A DNA stretch of 64,000 nucleotides from the NCBI GenBank assembly GCA_025765615.1, contig JAIVFJ010000065.1, positions 1 to 64,000 on the forward strand, read 5' to 3'. This DNA comes from Zopfochytrium polystomum. Taxonomy: Eukaryota; Chytridiomycota; Chytridiomycetes; Chytridiales; Chytridiaceae. A model generated the notes under the pieces. That model searched no databases. It saw only the letters and a program-made list of their open reading frames with translations, and was not told where the DNA came from. This document shows, one piece after another, positions 9,302-20,556 of this stretch. Made by a program: the position numbers and the translations under genes. Positions within the stretch are counted from its first letter, which is position 1. Each line of letters starts with the position of its first letter.

Positions 9302-10416
9302 TCACTTGCTGCGGTTCTGCTGCAGTTTAAGCAAACTGTCTACTTTTAAGAGAAACGCTGGAAAGTGCGGGTCGTGAAAAACTCGGCGTATCGCGTCGCG
9401 CTGTTCAGCTTCGCAAAGATCGAGAAAAGAACCCACACCGGACGCCGCGTTGGGAGCTGAGTTTTCAGCCGCCGCTGCGGTCTCAGTTGGCAGTGATTTC
9501 CTTTTTTTGGAGGTGGCGGCCACAAGGGGGCTCTGGTCGGCATGAATGTTTCCTGTATTCGGGGTACCACAGGCCCTCCATTGTTTGACCGATCTTGGCT
9601 TGTCTCGACGAGGCGTTTGCTGTTGTAGGGACCCTTGCGTCTCACTGGGGAAGTCCGAAGGCGCAGCAAACGACCTGATGAGCCCGAAGCATTCCTCGGC
9701 ATCGCTGTCCGAATGAAAGCGCAGCTGGAACCTTTTAAAAGTATCCTGAATCGTTTTGCCCAAAAATCAGCGGCCGTTGTCTCCTCAATGAAGCACACAT
9801 TACCCCGAGTTTCGCTTTGATGGCCAGTAAAGGGCCCTTTTGCACCGCAGAGACAGCAGGGCTGGTAAGCTGCAGCTTTTCCTAGACGGAGGATGAATAC
9901 AATTCCAAAAAGAACTCGCGAGGAAACGTTCACTTCACGCAAGAGTCCCCCACTCCTACACAACAAAAGAACGACTCATCTCCTCACCAAAACGTCTTCT
10001 TTCTCTCCGTTGTTTGGGCAGGACAGCACTTTCAACGAGACGGAGAGCAGCAGCACGTCTCCCGCGCTCGAAGAGGACAATGAAGAAGAAGTCGACGACG
10101 CGCCGGAAGAGCGGGTCGAAATCTCCTCAATGACCACCTTCAGGTCGTTTTTCTCGACACCAGTCCATCCGCTGTGCGGCGTTTCCAGTTGCGACTGGGG
10201 CTGAGAGCTGTCGTCTGGGTTTGGATGATATGGGGGTGGATCGCAGCTCCGGTTAGTGGCCTTGCTCAGGTCTGGGCGGTGCAGAGTAAACCGTCTCTCT
10301 GCCTTCACCTGCGGACCGGAGATGTAATGGCTGCTGGAAGCGGAGATACTTCTGTCAGTGGTATAAGTTGCGAAGCGATTATGGTAGTTGGGTGAGTCGT
10401 GGCACGGACACGTCAT
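9302..10416 (-). CDS. REC114: REC114-like meiotic recombination protein
   Basis: Three exons (10416-9988, 9881-9804, 9745-9302) give 316 residues. REC114 works with MEI4 and MER2/IHO1 to activate Spo11-type double-strand breaks on meiotic chromosomes. Seen here: an N-terminal NYHNRFATYT strand, a gap, then WTGVEKNDLKVVIEEIST and DVLLLSVSLKVL, followed after short exons by FKRFQLRFHSDSDAEECF and IRSF, like the split PH-type domain of REC114. At the extreme C-terminus, AIRRVFHDPHFPAFLLKVDS resembles the helical end motif. Family members diverge fast, so the call rests on this layout, not on strong identity. The middle linker (about residues 40-115) is low complexity. The start was chosen because it lies just before the first conserved strand. 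Confidence 0.6.
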
Positions 10417-10505
10417 TGCTTGTCTCGCATCACCTTGACGGACCACTGAGACGTCTTTGTGACCATTGAGGCTAAAAGGAGACCAAACCAAAACCAAAAC
10501 GAAAC

Positions 10506-10546
<41 letters not shown>

Positions 10547-11076
10547 TGTTTTTGAGGCATGGGCAGCAATACCGATCTCTGAAAAGAGCTTGCGCAGCTG
10601 ATGCTACAACAACAGTCCTGGGAAGAGTTTATCGCTGCATTCAAAAGGCAATGCGCAAACGTGATGGCAAGAGATGGTAATGCTGCTACCTGGCCATCTG
10701 CATTTTATGCAGTTGCAAACGCAACACGGTGGGTGGGAGATGCTGGATGTGATGGTGTCGTGGCTGGCTTGGATGACTCTATCTTTTTACGCTTTGGTAC
10801 GCTTTGCTTTCTTTTGTTTGCAAGCCATCTCAACAAATCTTCTGTTAAATCCTGATCAATATTTTACCAACGCACACCATTTTTGCAACCAAACGAGTAG
10901 CTCGGATCTTCTCGTAATAAGAAATCTAGTGAGGGCAACCGCAGCTGTTTTTTCGTTGTTTGCAAACCTTGACTCGTTGAAGTCTGTTCAATCCCTTTAG
11001 AAGACTGGTCACCACTTGCAGGTATCACACTACTTTTTCCTTTTTCTTTTTTCGTTACCCACTTTATTGCTTTGTT
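10417..11076. other. Intergenic with poly-A and a doubtful small ORF
   Basis: Contains 37 consecutive A (10507-10543) preceded by AACC/AAAC repeats. A plus-strand frame (10601-10855, 84 codons, starting MLQQQSWEEFIAAFKRQC) has a mildly protein-like amphipathic start, but no family is recognised and no upstream exon was found. I do not call it a gene. Confidence 0.4.
10507..10543. repeat. A37 homopolymer
   Basis: Uninterrupted run of 37 A on the plus strand, immediately after degenerate AACCAAA repeats. Could be the poly-A tail of an old retroposon or simple slippage. Confidence 0.9.
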
Positions 11077-14000
11077 CTAGTCACCCTTGCCCGACTCCTC
11101 GTCTTTATCGGTCTTGAGTAGACCCTCCAGTTCCAGGAAGCTGTGTTATGCCGAGCAAAGGAGCAAAAGGTGGATGTGCCCGTCAATATTATTCTGGAGC
11201 GGGTCGGCGTTTGTGTACCTTCTCTCCAGCTTGATGTACTCCTGCTCGGCCTTGTCCCTTTCGTCCTCGATGGAACTTCCCGCCCCAACCGCCCCGGAGC
11301 CTGCTGGTTGCCCTGGCGCCGCCGGTGCACCCCCAGCCGGAGCTGCTCCAGCTGCCGCTGCATTCGCACCGGCGGCAGCTGCGCCAGCGCCTGCTGCGGT
11401 TCCTGCCGCCGCGTCGCCCCCGTCCGGTTTTTTACCCTGCTTTTGTGCCTGGTAGAATTTATTAAAAGTGACTCATGGAAGCAAAAACTGGGAAGGACCG
11501 TGCAGAAGAGCATATCTCACCATCCCAGCCTCCAGGATTGCTTGCTCCCACTTTGCTCTCTCTCGAACACGAAACTGCTTCCGCTCTCCGACGTAGGAGA
11601 TTCGCTTCACTTCTCGCTCGAAGAATGCCCGAACGAATTGTTTCTGTTGATAAAACAACAAAGATTGAAATAGAGACGGGGTGAAATGCGTAATTGAGAT
11701 CAGTGCAAGCGGTTTGCGCCTGGACCAACGCATCAAACCTCATTCTTTCCCTCCTTCGCCAGATTTCTGGGGACTTCCAAAACGTGCAGTGTGCCTTCGT
11801 CATCGGCGGCACCCAAAAACTGCTGTGCCCCTCCTCCCTTGTACTGGTGGACCGACATGCAGCTTATTCCTATGCTCGACACGTTCTGAATCGTGGTGGG
11901 CTGGTGCGACTGGTCCACAAGGTCCCATATCTCGATGGTTCCATCTGCTTTCGAAATGTAAAAGACTCCCGGACGAGTTGGTGACCAACGCCCCGAGATG
12001 AGGTACGAGGTTGCGGTTGGCGACGACAGAAGCGGGCACGCAAAATTCTTTTCTTTCCAGATGTGAAACGACCATCCTCCGACCGATAGCAGGATGTCGG
12101 GAAGGAAAGGTGACCGCTGCAGATCAGAGATCGGGCCAAAGTGCCAACTCAGCGCGTGTTCGACTCGGGATGCTTCGATATGAATTAGAGTCAAAAGCAT
12201 TTCTTAATGTCTTGTCCTCCGCTGAAACCCTCACCTTTATCTTCGGTAGCCTTTTCCAATATCCAGTCTGTGTAGAGAAGATCCCCTTCCTGTTTACGTT
12301 AAAGTCTGTTGAACTAGCAAATCCAATGACGCCATACCTCTGTAGCAACGTAGAACTTTGAAGGTACTAGCGGCTCTTTTTCTCCCTTTTCTGCTGTCTT
12401 TTCCCTCGAGCTTGGAGTCACTGGCTCTATCGCACACCAAAAAAAAAAAAAAAAATTGAAAATTGAAAAAGGCAGGTTTATTTCAGCGATGGGGCCGGAG
12501 ACTTACCGGCAGGAACATCCTTCTCCATCCCTGGAAGCTTCAGCGCCACCTTCAGCAAGCCATAGTCGAACGTGTTGTCCATAGAGCTCAACGGCACGCG
12601 CAGAAACGGCTTCCACATCAAGTCGAGCTGCTTGTAGTCCTTCTTTGACCGAATGTCCCAGAAGGAGACCTGCCCGTCCAGCGAGCACGTCACGAGCTGC
12701 CGGCTGCTGCTTCCCTCTGGATTTTCCGTCGCCTCACCATTGTGACCGATCTGAGCAAAGGTATGGGGAAGAGGTGTAACAATTAGAGCCATCCAACACT
12801 GGGAGAAAAATGAGGTCGGAAGGAAAGGGGCGCGCACCAAATATGATCCTGGCATCCATTGCAGGTCCGACACCAGTGCGCGATGGCTAAACTCCGTGCT
12901 GCTAGCCGCCACGTGTTTGACGACCGGGATGTTTGCCTCCGCCTGCTTCTCCTCGATGCCACCAGACGCGTTGTCACCGTGTGCCGCAGCAGCTGCAGCG
13001 GCAGCCTTCCGCGTTGTGCGGAGTCGCTCCTGGTGCTCGGAAATGTCCCAGAGGAATATTTGGCCGCTGATGCAGCCGCCAGCGATCAGATTGGGATCCG
13101 ATGGATTGAATTGGAAAGTGTTGATGTCTTCGGGAGCTTCTAAAATAAGCTGTTACCAGCGACGGGCCACAGTGAAGGTACAAACGGATGAGTCGAAAGT
13201 AATTGTTGTCTCGGTTTTTGAACAAAGGCGGAAACCAACTTGCGGATGAATTGGATCGTGGAAGCTCCAGATAAGTATGAGCGATGATTTGGACCTAACG
13301 GGGAATCCAATTTCGATGCGCTCGTCCAGCGTGAAACGGCCTACGCAAGAAACTGCTACCACCCCTGCGATTTAACGGTCAATTTACGAAACCGAACTCT
13401 GAAATTCGAGATGGTCGACGCGTGCCTTTTTGCGTTGGATGCCAGTCTATACAAGAGATCGATTTGTCTTTACTGTGCTTGAGGTCGGTGAAACTTTGGT
13501 ACTCCTGAACACATGCGGTTTTTTAGTTTGATGAAGGTTGCAATCAACAGAAAGAGAACCTGCAAATAAGTGTGGGACGCTTGCTCTATATTGGCGTCCT
13601 CGTCTCCAAGCGCCTTGAAGTCATCCTCGAAAATATCTATGACGATGTTCTGACGGAGGGCCTGTTCGAACCTGTGGTGTCTTCAGTGCTTGACCCTCTG
13701 GCCCGAGAGCCTGCGGAGCAGTTCTCACCTTTGAGAAACATCCTTAACGAACTCTATCATATCGTCGGTGCGAAGCAGCCTCAGCTGCTCACCGGACTCC
13801 ATACTCAGGGGCTCGTACTGAGACGAAAAATTGACGGGTCGGTTCCAGGTCGTTTGCACTGACCGCGTAACGAAATTTGAAACAGCCTTGATATTCATAT
13901 GAGTTACTTTGAGGATGGAAATGGAGAAGGCAAGAAGGGCCGTTGCGAGGTGGGAGGAGGGATAACGGGATGCAAATATCAGGAGCAGACCTACCTGAAC

Positions 14001-15403
14001 CGTCGTGGACAGCTCCATTTTGTTCAGCTCGTAAGCCGGATCTTTGAAGGACTTGCATTCGAGCACTCCGACATCGGCTGCGCTTTTGTCGGAGAAATTA
14101 ATCGATACGCCAAATTCTTTCCTCTTTCGCGAGACTTTGAGATGGATCTGTAGGCCGAAGAGGAAATAGAAACTCTCGTCAGCCGCGTTCGACAATGTAG
14201 CTCTCTTAAACAGAAAAAAAAAAAAAAAGAAAAAGAAAAAGGAAGACCAAGAGCTGCCAAAGTGCGTACCAAGTCCCGCGTGTTCTGAACCGATTCCTCG
14301 AGCATCTCCAAGTCACTTCCAAGAGACACCCATTCCTTCGGTTCTGGTCTTTTGCTCTTTTTAAGCTGCTCCTCTGTGGCAGTTGGCGCAGTTGGTGGCT
14401 AAAGTTTTGATTAGTTGGTTTGGACATGGGACCAATTGTTAAGGCGTAGAATTGGATGTAAAGAGAAACAAGAACTCACCCTCAATATAGCGTCTACGGC
14501 TGAGGGGCTGATGCAAAGGAAGAAGTTTTGTCCGTACTTGTACTCTGAGTCGAAGAAGAGAAGGAGTTCGTCTCCCGGGTATTCCTGGGATACGTTAGCC
14601 CATTTGCAATAATGAAAATACTTTGCATCCCCAGGCAGTACAAAGCAACCTCCATCGAGGTACACACACACGCACACACAACACACTCTCTCGCGCTCGC
14701 ACTCTCTATCTCTCTATCTCGCGCTCTCTCTCACTCACACACACTCTCTCCTACACATAAAGAGCGCATGATCCCTCACCATTATCTGCGCCTTCGCCGG
14801 CTGAAAGTCGGAAATCGCGAGCCGCGCCTGCACGTCCGCCAGCAGATCGGCCTTTGGGATAATCTTGACCGGCCGCTCGGCGGTGATGTCCTCGCCCGTC
14901 TTCACCTTGAACAGCTCCTGGGTCATGGAGGTCAGGAAGAGTGGCAGGATGCCCGCGGCGGGGATGTCGAGCGTCGAGTTTCCGGGCGCGACGGCCGGCC
15001 CGGGGGCCGGCATCTCGTACGGAGCGTGCGTTTTGGCCGCGGCGTCGTCACCGCCGCCGCCGTCGTGGGGCGGTGTTCCGGTGGCGCCGGCGGCGCCCGC
15101 TGCCGGATCTGCGGCGGCTGCGTCTGAGACGGCGGCGGGTGCGGCGGACACGGAGAGCGTGCGGGTGACGTCCTGGCGGGAGCTGTGGGTTGACTTGACG
15201 CTGATCTTGGATTGCGCGCGCGAGGCCGGACCCGAGCGGTTGCCCGCCTTCGACGGTGAGGAGAGATCCTCCTTGGATCGCTTGAGGCGGACATTGGATC
15301 GCGAGCGCGTCTCGGTGGATGGTGGATTGGGCTCGGCAGGCTGCGGTTCCTCCTTGGGGGGCGGTGGGTCGTTGCCTGGCAAAGGCGGTTGTTGATCACT
15401 CAT
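11077..15403 (-). CDS. DNAI3: Axonemal dynein intermediate chain, DNAI3/WDR63 (IC140) type
   Basis: A WD-repeat intermediate chain of the two-headed inner arm dynein (I1/f) of flagella. About 15 exons. Exon 1 (15403-14780) ends in a block like ILPLFLTSMTQELFKVKTGE; next come EYPGDELLLFFDSEYKYGQN (14584-14480), WVSLGSDLEMLEESV (14398-14270) and SRKRKEFGVSINFSD (14147-13995). Then come WHPT, LILIWSFHDPIHPQ, NLIAGGCINGQIFLWDI, QLVTCSLDGQVSFWDIRS, GDLLYTDWILEK, GRWSPTRPGVFYISKADG and the C-terminal coiled region FEREVKRISYVGERKQ. This order is diagnostic of WDR63. The last exon (11140-11077) was found by bridging an intron, giving FLELEGLLKTDKDEESGKGD before the stop. The N-terminus has a long low-complexity extension before the conserved start. 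One intron may use a GC donor (see findings). Confidence 0.93.
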
Positions 15404-15610
15404 CGGAGCCGGTATCGGAGTTTCAAAGAAATTTGTTTTTCTGGTGTACTCCGTTCAAACGCAGAATCATTCGTCACCAACAATGTTCTGGAAAAATAAT
15501 AGATGAACATTCATTTGGAATATCGCTTCCAGGAGAGGTGAGGTCGTTGGGCCTCTGACCACGGATGAGAGCGGTTGCCCGTGCAACGCAAAAACAGAAA
15601 AAAAGGACAT

Positions 15611-18572
15611 TAAACTTGAACAGCAAGAAAGTTGAAGGGAGCTATTCCAATGGATCCATCCGCCTTCTTAACAGTCCACCAGTTTCCCTGATGAAAGGCG
15701 GGCATTTAGTACAGAATCACTTCGCATATCCATTTCGAGGAGTGGAGGCGAACCTGGTTGTTCAGAACTTGCACCAACTCTCCTTGTGCCATTGAAACTT
15801 CAGCTGGATCTTTTGGATTTGCAGAATCTATATGCGGGTTTCAAGGAAGTTAGACACTGCTCATCTTCGCCACCAGTTACGCGACAGGGCTCACATGAGA
15901 AAAGAACCAGTGCGGTGGGAGGTGAAGGGCTGGTCGGAGAAGTGGCTTTCACTTCCTGAACCTGGGCCTCCACTTCCTGGACCTGAGCCATCATTTCCTG
16001 GACCTGAGCCATGAGCAGAGCGTTTGAGCGTCGTTTCTTGTGTTCAAAGCAAATTAGAAGTCTACTTTCATTTATCCAGTGGGAGATCACAGCATCGTTA
16101 CCTCCGGATGCAACATAGATATCGTTCGTGGTGGAGCAGTCTCAGGAGGTGGCGACAAAGGTCTTGCAGCTCCAGCCTTCCGAGGGGGTGGCTGCAGGGT
16201 CTCCGCTGTGCCAGCTACGGCTGTGGGAGCTTTCACGATGCCAACGGCCTTCGCGGGCACGTTGCCCGCGACCATGTCACCATTAGGTAGAGTTTTCCGA
16301 ATAAGCCACCAGCGTCCCTTCCGTTGCGGTAAGTACTTCCGCTCTGCCGCATCTTCAATATTTCACCTGCATTTGGAGTATATCAAAGAGCTCTCCAGGT
16401 TCGATCGAAATTTCCAGAGGGTGAGTAGCTCGATCTGTTTGATTATTTTAACAAACGCCACGATGTCGACTGCAATTTACATGTTAATTTCGCCTCCCCA
16501 AGGTGAAGAGCTGCGGCTGCTATCGCTTCGCTCCCGTCGGGAACTGGATTCAAGAGATCCAAGTAGTTGGAAGGGGCTATCCCAACAATTTGCTTCCCTT
16601 CGTTGTCAAACTTTCGAATTTTCCACCAATTTCTCTGCTTACGGATGAGTTTGACCTCTAGCAGCCATCATCTACACACCGCTGAGTCTAGCACTTCCAG
16701 AACCTCGCCTGCAGTCAAAGACACTTCAGCTGGGTCGCTCGCGCTGACTTTAAAGCACGATTTGAGTGCAACTGTCGGATAAGCGGATTTACGAGAAAAC
16801 TCACATGAGTGCATCACCTTTGCGAAACCAACTGATGGCGGGGAAGCACCGTTCGCTTTTGTATGGGCTATACGCTTTTCCAGAATTTCTACCTGTTCGT
16901 TGTTCGCAGTACGCGGAGTGGGCGCTTCGGCTGTAGCTGAGTTGGGTACTTTCTCCTTCACGATAGATGAGGTGATATTATCCGATGATGGGGTTGACGC
17001 TTTGTGCAGTGTCAACTCTTCAGGTACGCTTTCCGTAGGTACGCTTTCTTCTCTTTTCGGAGAGCTGTTCAGTATATCGACAATGCGCTGAAGATTTGCT
17101 GAGCGTTGCACGACTTTCGCCACACCATCTTTCAGCTTAGAGTCCGCGGTCCAGATAGCCAACAAGTCACTGGCCTGATCAGACCAAAACAAGACTGCTC
17201 TGGCGCCAGGTGATATTTGACCACCATCATCCTCCATCACGCGAAGAGTCCGAATGATTTTTACAGCATTTGATAACTCCTCTGCAGTAAAGGCGCACAC
17301 GTCGTGGCAGCTGAGGATCAGAATGAGTGCTGCCGAGCCTTTGGACTGGAGGAAGTCGGCGTTCTCTTTCGTAACCACGACTGTCTCCTGCCACTTCCGC
17401 ATTCTTTCGGCAAGCCACGACTGAACGAGTTTTCGACGCGCACTCTGTAGTTTGTTTCTCAAATCTTCGGATATGAGGCTTGGTTGCTCATTTGCAGGAC
17501 TCCGATCTCCAAGCTCCATGGACGAGCCGCTGGCTGGGGATTCTTCGAGGGGTAAGTTGAAAATTTCTCAGTTCCAATGCTGCGACTACTACCTTCTCGC
17601 TCCATTTCCGGTTCAATTTCAATAACAATAGGATGATGGGACGTTCCAACTTCTAAGCTTAATAAGTTATCGTCGAAGGATCTCAGCGCCTTTGCGCCAG
17701 ACTTCCACAATGCCTCGGACTGATAAATACAGATATCGCTCTCTGCTCGAACATGACGGAGAGAATCTGTGAGGAGCGTCGGAAGTGCGTATGGCGATGC
17801 TTTTGATCTCAGTAGAAAAGACTGAAACGAGAAGACGTCCACCAGGTCGTGCTCGGCAAGAATGGTAATCTTTTGCAGGTGAAGGGAGTTGCGTTCGGTA
17901 CTCTTGACAGCGCCCCGCTTCGTTAACACAAACCATATGAATCTTTTGGAACCAGAATTAGTTACTTCGGCAAAATATATTGGGGAGGGTCACCAACCGA
18001 GGATATCCTGAAAGCATTCATGGAAATAGCCACAGAGAGGAATTGGTAATTGTCTCTCAGAGGAATAAACGGTAGGGACGAAGTCATTCCCTCTCACTTT
18101 GCACTATCTCCAACACCATTGGCGCATCCTTGGATCCCCTCATTCCAACGAACAAAGATTCCGAATGAGCCAAAGGCGCTGCGCCGGATCTCCAGGCGCT
18201 CTCCGACGGGTGGACGGCGATGTCGTTTTCGTCGTAGACGTTTGTGATCAGCCTGGCTAGGGATTTCGGCAACGAGGGGACTGCTGTGGGCCCGTCAACG
18301 TGGTGGGACGTTGACGAGGCCGTGGACAAGGACGAGGACAAGGACGTGGACGACGTGGAGGACGAGGGCGGTTGCGGTGAGGGTGGTCCGAGGAGGAAGA
18401 GGTACCTCTTGAGGGAGAATACGTCGTCGAGGGCCCACGTCCATGCAGAGGGAAAGGTCAGCTTGACGGGCTCGCCGAGGACGTCGGCGCCACCGCCGCT
18501 GCCGCCCCCGCTGATGGCTCCGCCCCTTCCCGTTCGGCCTCCGCGCACGATCCACAACCACAGAACGTGCAT
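15611..18572 (-). CDS. Triple-SH3 protein with duplicated N-terminal module
   Basis: I do not recognise a named family. Reading along the protein: module 1 (about 18572-18090) contains LWLWIVRGG, ALDDVFSLKRYLF, DENDIAVHPSESAWRSG and APMVLEIV. Module 2 (about 17945-17590) has matching FIWFVLTKRG, LVDVFSFQSFLL, ESDICIYQSEALWKSG and PIVIEIEPE, so the two are internal duplicates. An alpha-rich region follows (17519-17050, RNKLQSARRKLVQSWLAERM onward). Three SH3 domains end it. SH3-1 joins VSLTAGEVLEVLDSA to RNWWKIRKFD and GIAPSNYLDLL. SH3-2 joins THPLEISIEPGELFDILQMQ to GRWWLIRK and GNVPAKAVGIV. SH3-3 joins VSMAQGELVQVLNNQ to GNWWTVKKADGSIGIAPFNF. Each SH3 is split by one or two introns of about 46-70 nt. 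A QVQEV-repeated linker precedes SH3-3, and the stop falls right after it. Likely a cortical or actin-linked scaffold binding proline-rich ligands (inference). Confidence 0.8.
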
Positions 18573-18789
18573 GTCTCACCGAGAAAAAAAAAAACAGAAA
18601 AAAATGACCTCAATTATCCTCTTGGACGGTGGCCGGCAATCTATCATTGCCAGTCCCCCAGCAATTGGAAAAAAATGTTCCTTCGTGTGAGTGCTGGCAC
18701 ACACGGCGTCGCTGGAGCCGGGCAACCACACTTTGTTTAATCTTTTTGTTTGTCTCCTTCCGGAGTGGGCTGCGCTTCTGTCTCTCTCG

Positions 18790-18828
<39 letters not shown>

Positions 18829-18884
18829 CTTCTCTCTCGCTCTCTCTCTCTCACGAGGTACTTGCACTTTATTTTTCAACGTCC
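18573..18884. other. Intergenic with (CT)n microsatellite
   Basis: Lies between the SH3 gene start and the HSCB stop. An almost pure CT/TCTC tract spans about 18778-18854. Several long open frames cross it on both strands but are only readings of the repeat. Confidence 0.75.
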
Positions 18885-20556
18885 TCAGAGAACGACGTCG
18901 TTCAGATTCCGCTTCAAGTTGACCCAGTACTGAAGCACAAGCGTGCCCTTCTTTGCTGCGGTCAGGTCTCTCCGGCGGAAACACTCTGCAAGTTCTGCAA
19001 CCGTCGCGTCGATCCGAGCTATCGTTGCAAGGGTGGGGACATTGAGATAGCAAAAAAGAAGTCAAACACCTGCTCGTGCACTAGAACGGAAGCGCACTGT
19101 CGCATCCACACCCATACAAGACACCGTACGGTCGTCTTTCATAAAGAGCATCACCAACAAGAAAAAATATATCCAATTACCTTGGTTTTCCGCCTTCAAC
19201 GCTGCAATCTCCTCTTCCGACGATGCTTCCTCAACCTCTTCCCAGATCATCATAATCTTTGCGAGAAATTCCGAGTCCATCTTTTCTCCTTCCTCAATAT
19301 GAACGTTGTTCATACGCAACTATTTGGAGACGGGCACTTCGTGTTACAACGGTTGCCAATGCATTTCCTGTTGAAAACCTAACTATGTACTTGGCTCTGG
19401 TTAATGGATCTCGAAGGGCTTGGTACGCTTTGTTTGCGAACGCCGACTGCAAATCCGAGTACATTCGTTCCCGCTGTCGGGACCTTGCGTTAGCTGGAAT
19501 GAGGAAACAAAATGGACCAAACGCTCCGGGCGCAGCGTGCAAAAAATGACTTTTCGGCCTTTCGGAGGGATCATCAATCAAACGCTCGTCAACCAAGCGA
19601 CCCGGAACACTTGGTTGGCGAGTATTTGATTGATGATCCCCCTCCCACACACACACACACACGCACGCACGCACACACACGCACACTACTCCCGATTGAC
19701 TAATGAAAATTACCTCCGACTTGCCAGAGTGAGTGTCTGGATGAACCGCCTGTTGAACTTTCAAAAACTTTTGTTTCAACTCGCCGACATCGACGTCGAA
19801 TCCCATGGCTCCAACGACAACAGCGGAATCCGGCGGCGCGCCGAGGCTGCCGCCACTGCTGCCCTCTGGGACGAGCCCAAACACGTCAAAGAACGTCAAC
19901 CACTGCGGCACGGGCTGCACGGCGCCGCACCCCCAGGAAGAGGCGGCGGCGGCGGCGGAGGACGCGTTTTCGTCCGCAGACGACGAGGACGGCTGCGGCT
20001 CAGCTCCATGATCGTGCTTGGGGTCGCCGCAGGTCGGTGACGGGGAGCAGAGAGCGGCGCCGCACTGCCAGCACTTTGTGAGGAGGTGCGGGGGGCAGGA
20101 TGAGACGGACGGAGGTGGGGTGCCGTCACCTGAAGTGGTGGACGGCGATGGCGGGCGATCATGAGAGTCGACGGCAGCACCAGCAGGGTGCGAGTCAGAG
20201 TGGACAGAGTGAGTAGAGTAGCTCCGTGGATCCGCCGAGAGCAGGTGCTTGCCGCGCGGAGCGGTGCGAGAGAAGGAGGCGGAGGCGGAGGCCAGTGCGT
20301 TCGCGAACGAGTGTGGGCCGGATGAGGCGTGTGCAGAGCGAGGCGGCGGTGGCAATGCGGGCTTTGGCGGCGGTGAGGCAGGCGACCAACACCGGGGCAA
20401 CGACGGCGGCGATGACCCTATTGAGGCTGTCGTCGTCGAAGAGGCGCGGCGAAAGCGGAAGCCCCGCAACGCGCGTGGTGGAATGGACGCCGATGCGATC
20501 GAGGGGATCATGGACGAAAAGAAAGTTGAAACGCTGACACGGCGCGATCCCTCCAA
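18885..20556 (-). CDS. HSCB: HSCB/HSC20 J-type co-chaperone for Fe-S cluster transfer
   Basis: Four exons (20556-19714, 19473-19384, 19319-19181, 19018-18885) give 401 residues. HSCB hands Fe-S clusters from the ISCU scaffold to HSPA9/SSQ1 in mitochondria. Seen: a basic, Ser/Arg-rich N-terminus suited to mitochondrial import; a zinc-knuckle-like CWQCG and, about 45 residues later, WGCGAVQPV; the J domain start FFDVFGL; KQKFLKVQQAVHPDTHS with the HPD motif; NKAYQALRDPLTRAKYI; and the C-terminal three-helix part FLAKIMMIWEEVEE, AELAECFRRRDLTAAKKG and LVLQYWVNLK. The spacer inside the zinc knuckle is Ser/Ala-rich and long, and the N-terminal 150 residues are low complexity, making this protein well above the usual 230-260 residues. 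Intron 1 contains a GT-rich microsatellite and a hairpin. Confidence 0.93.
19569..19638. repeat. 29-bp imperfect inverted repeat (hairpin) in HSCB intron 1
   Basis: Left arm 19569-19597 starts GATCATCAATCAAACGC; right arm 19610-19638 ends TTTGATTGATGATC. By eye the arms pair at 26 of 29 positions, with a 12-base loop. Just downstream are CA/GCAC repeats (19645-19685). Confidence 0.85.

Noticed and set aside
9346..9966. 206-codon minus-strand ORF starting MLCRSGGLLREV
   Set aside because: Overlaps REC114 exons in a different frame; the spliced REC114 model explains the conserved parts better.
12440..12455. Poly-A run at 12.44 kb as a retroposon tail
   Set aside because: Lies inside a DNAI3 intron as the polypyrimidine tract on the transcript strand.
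18750..19382. 210-codon plus-strand ORF
   Set aside because: Its first part is a reading of the CT microsatellite, and the rest is antisense to HSCB exons.
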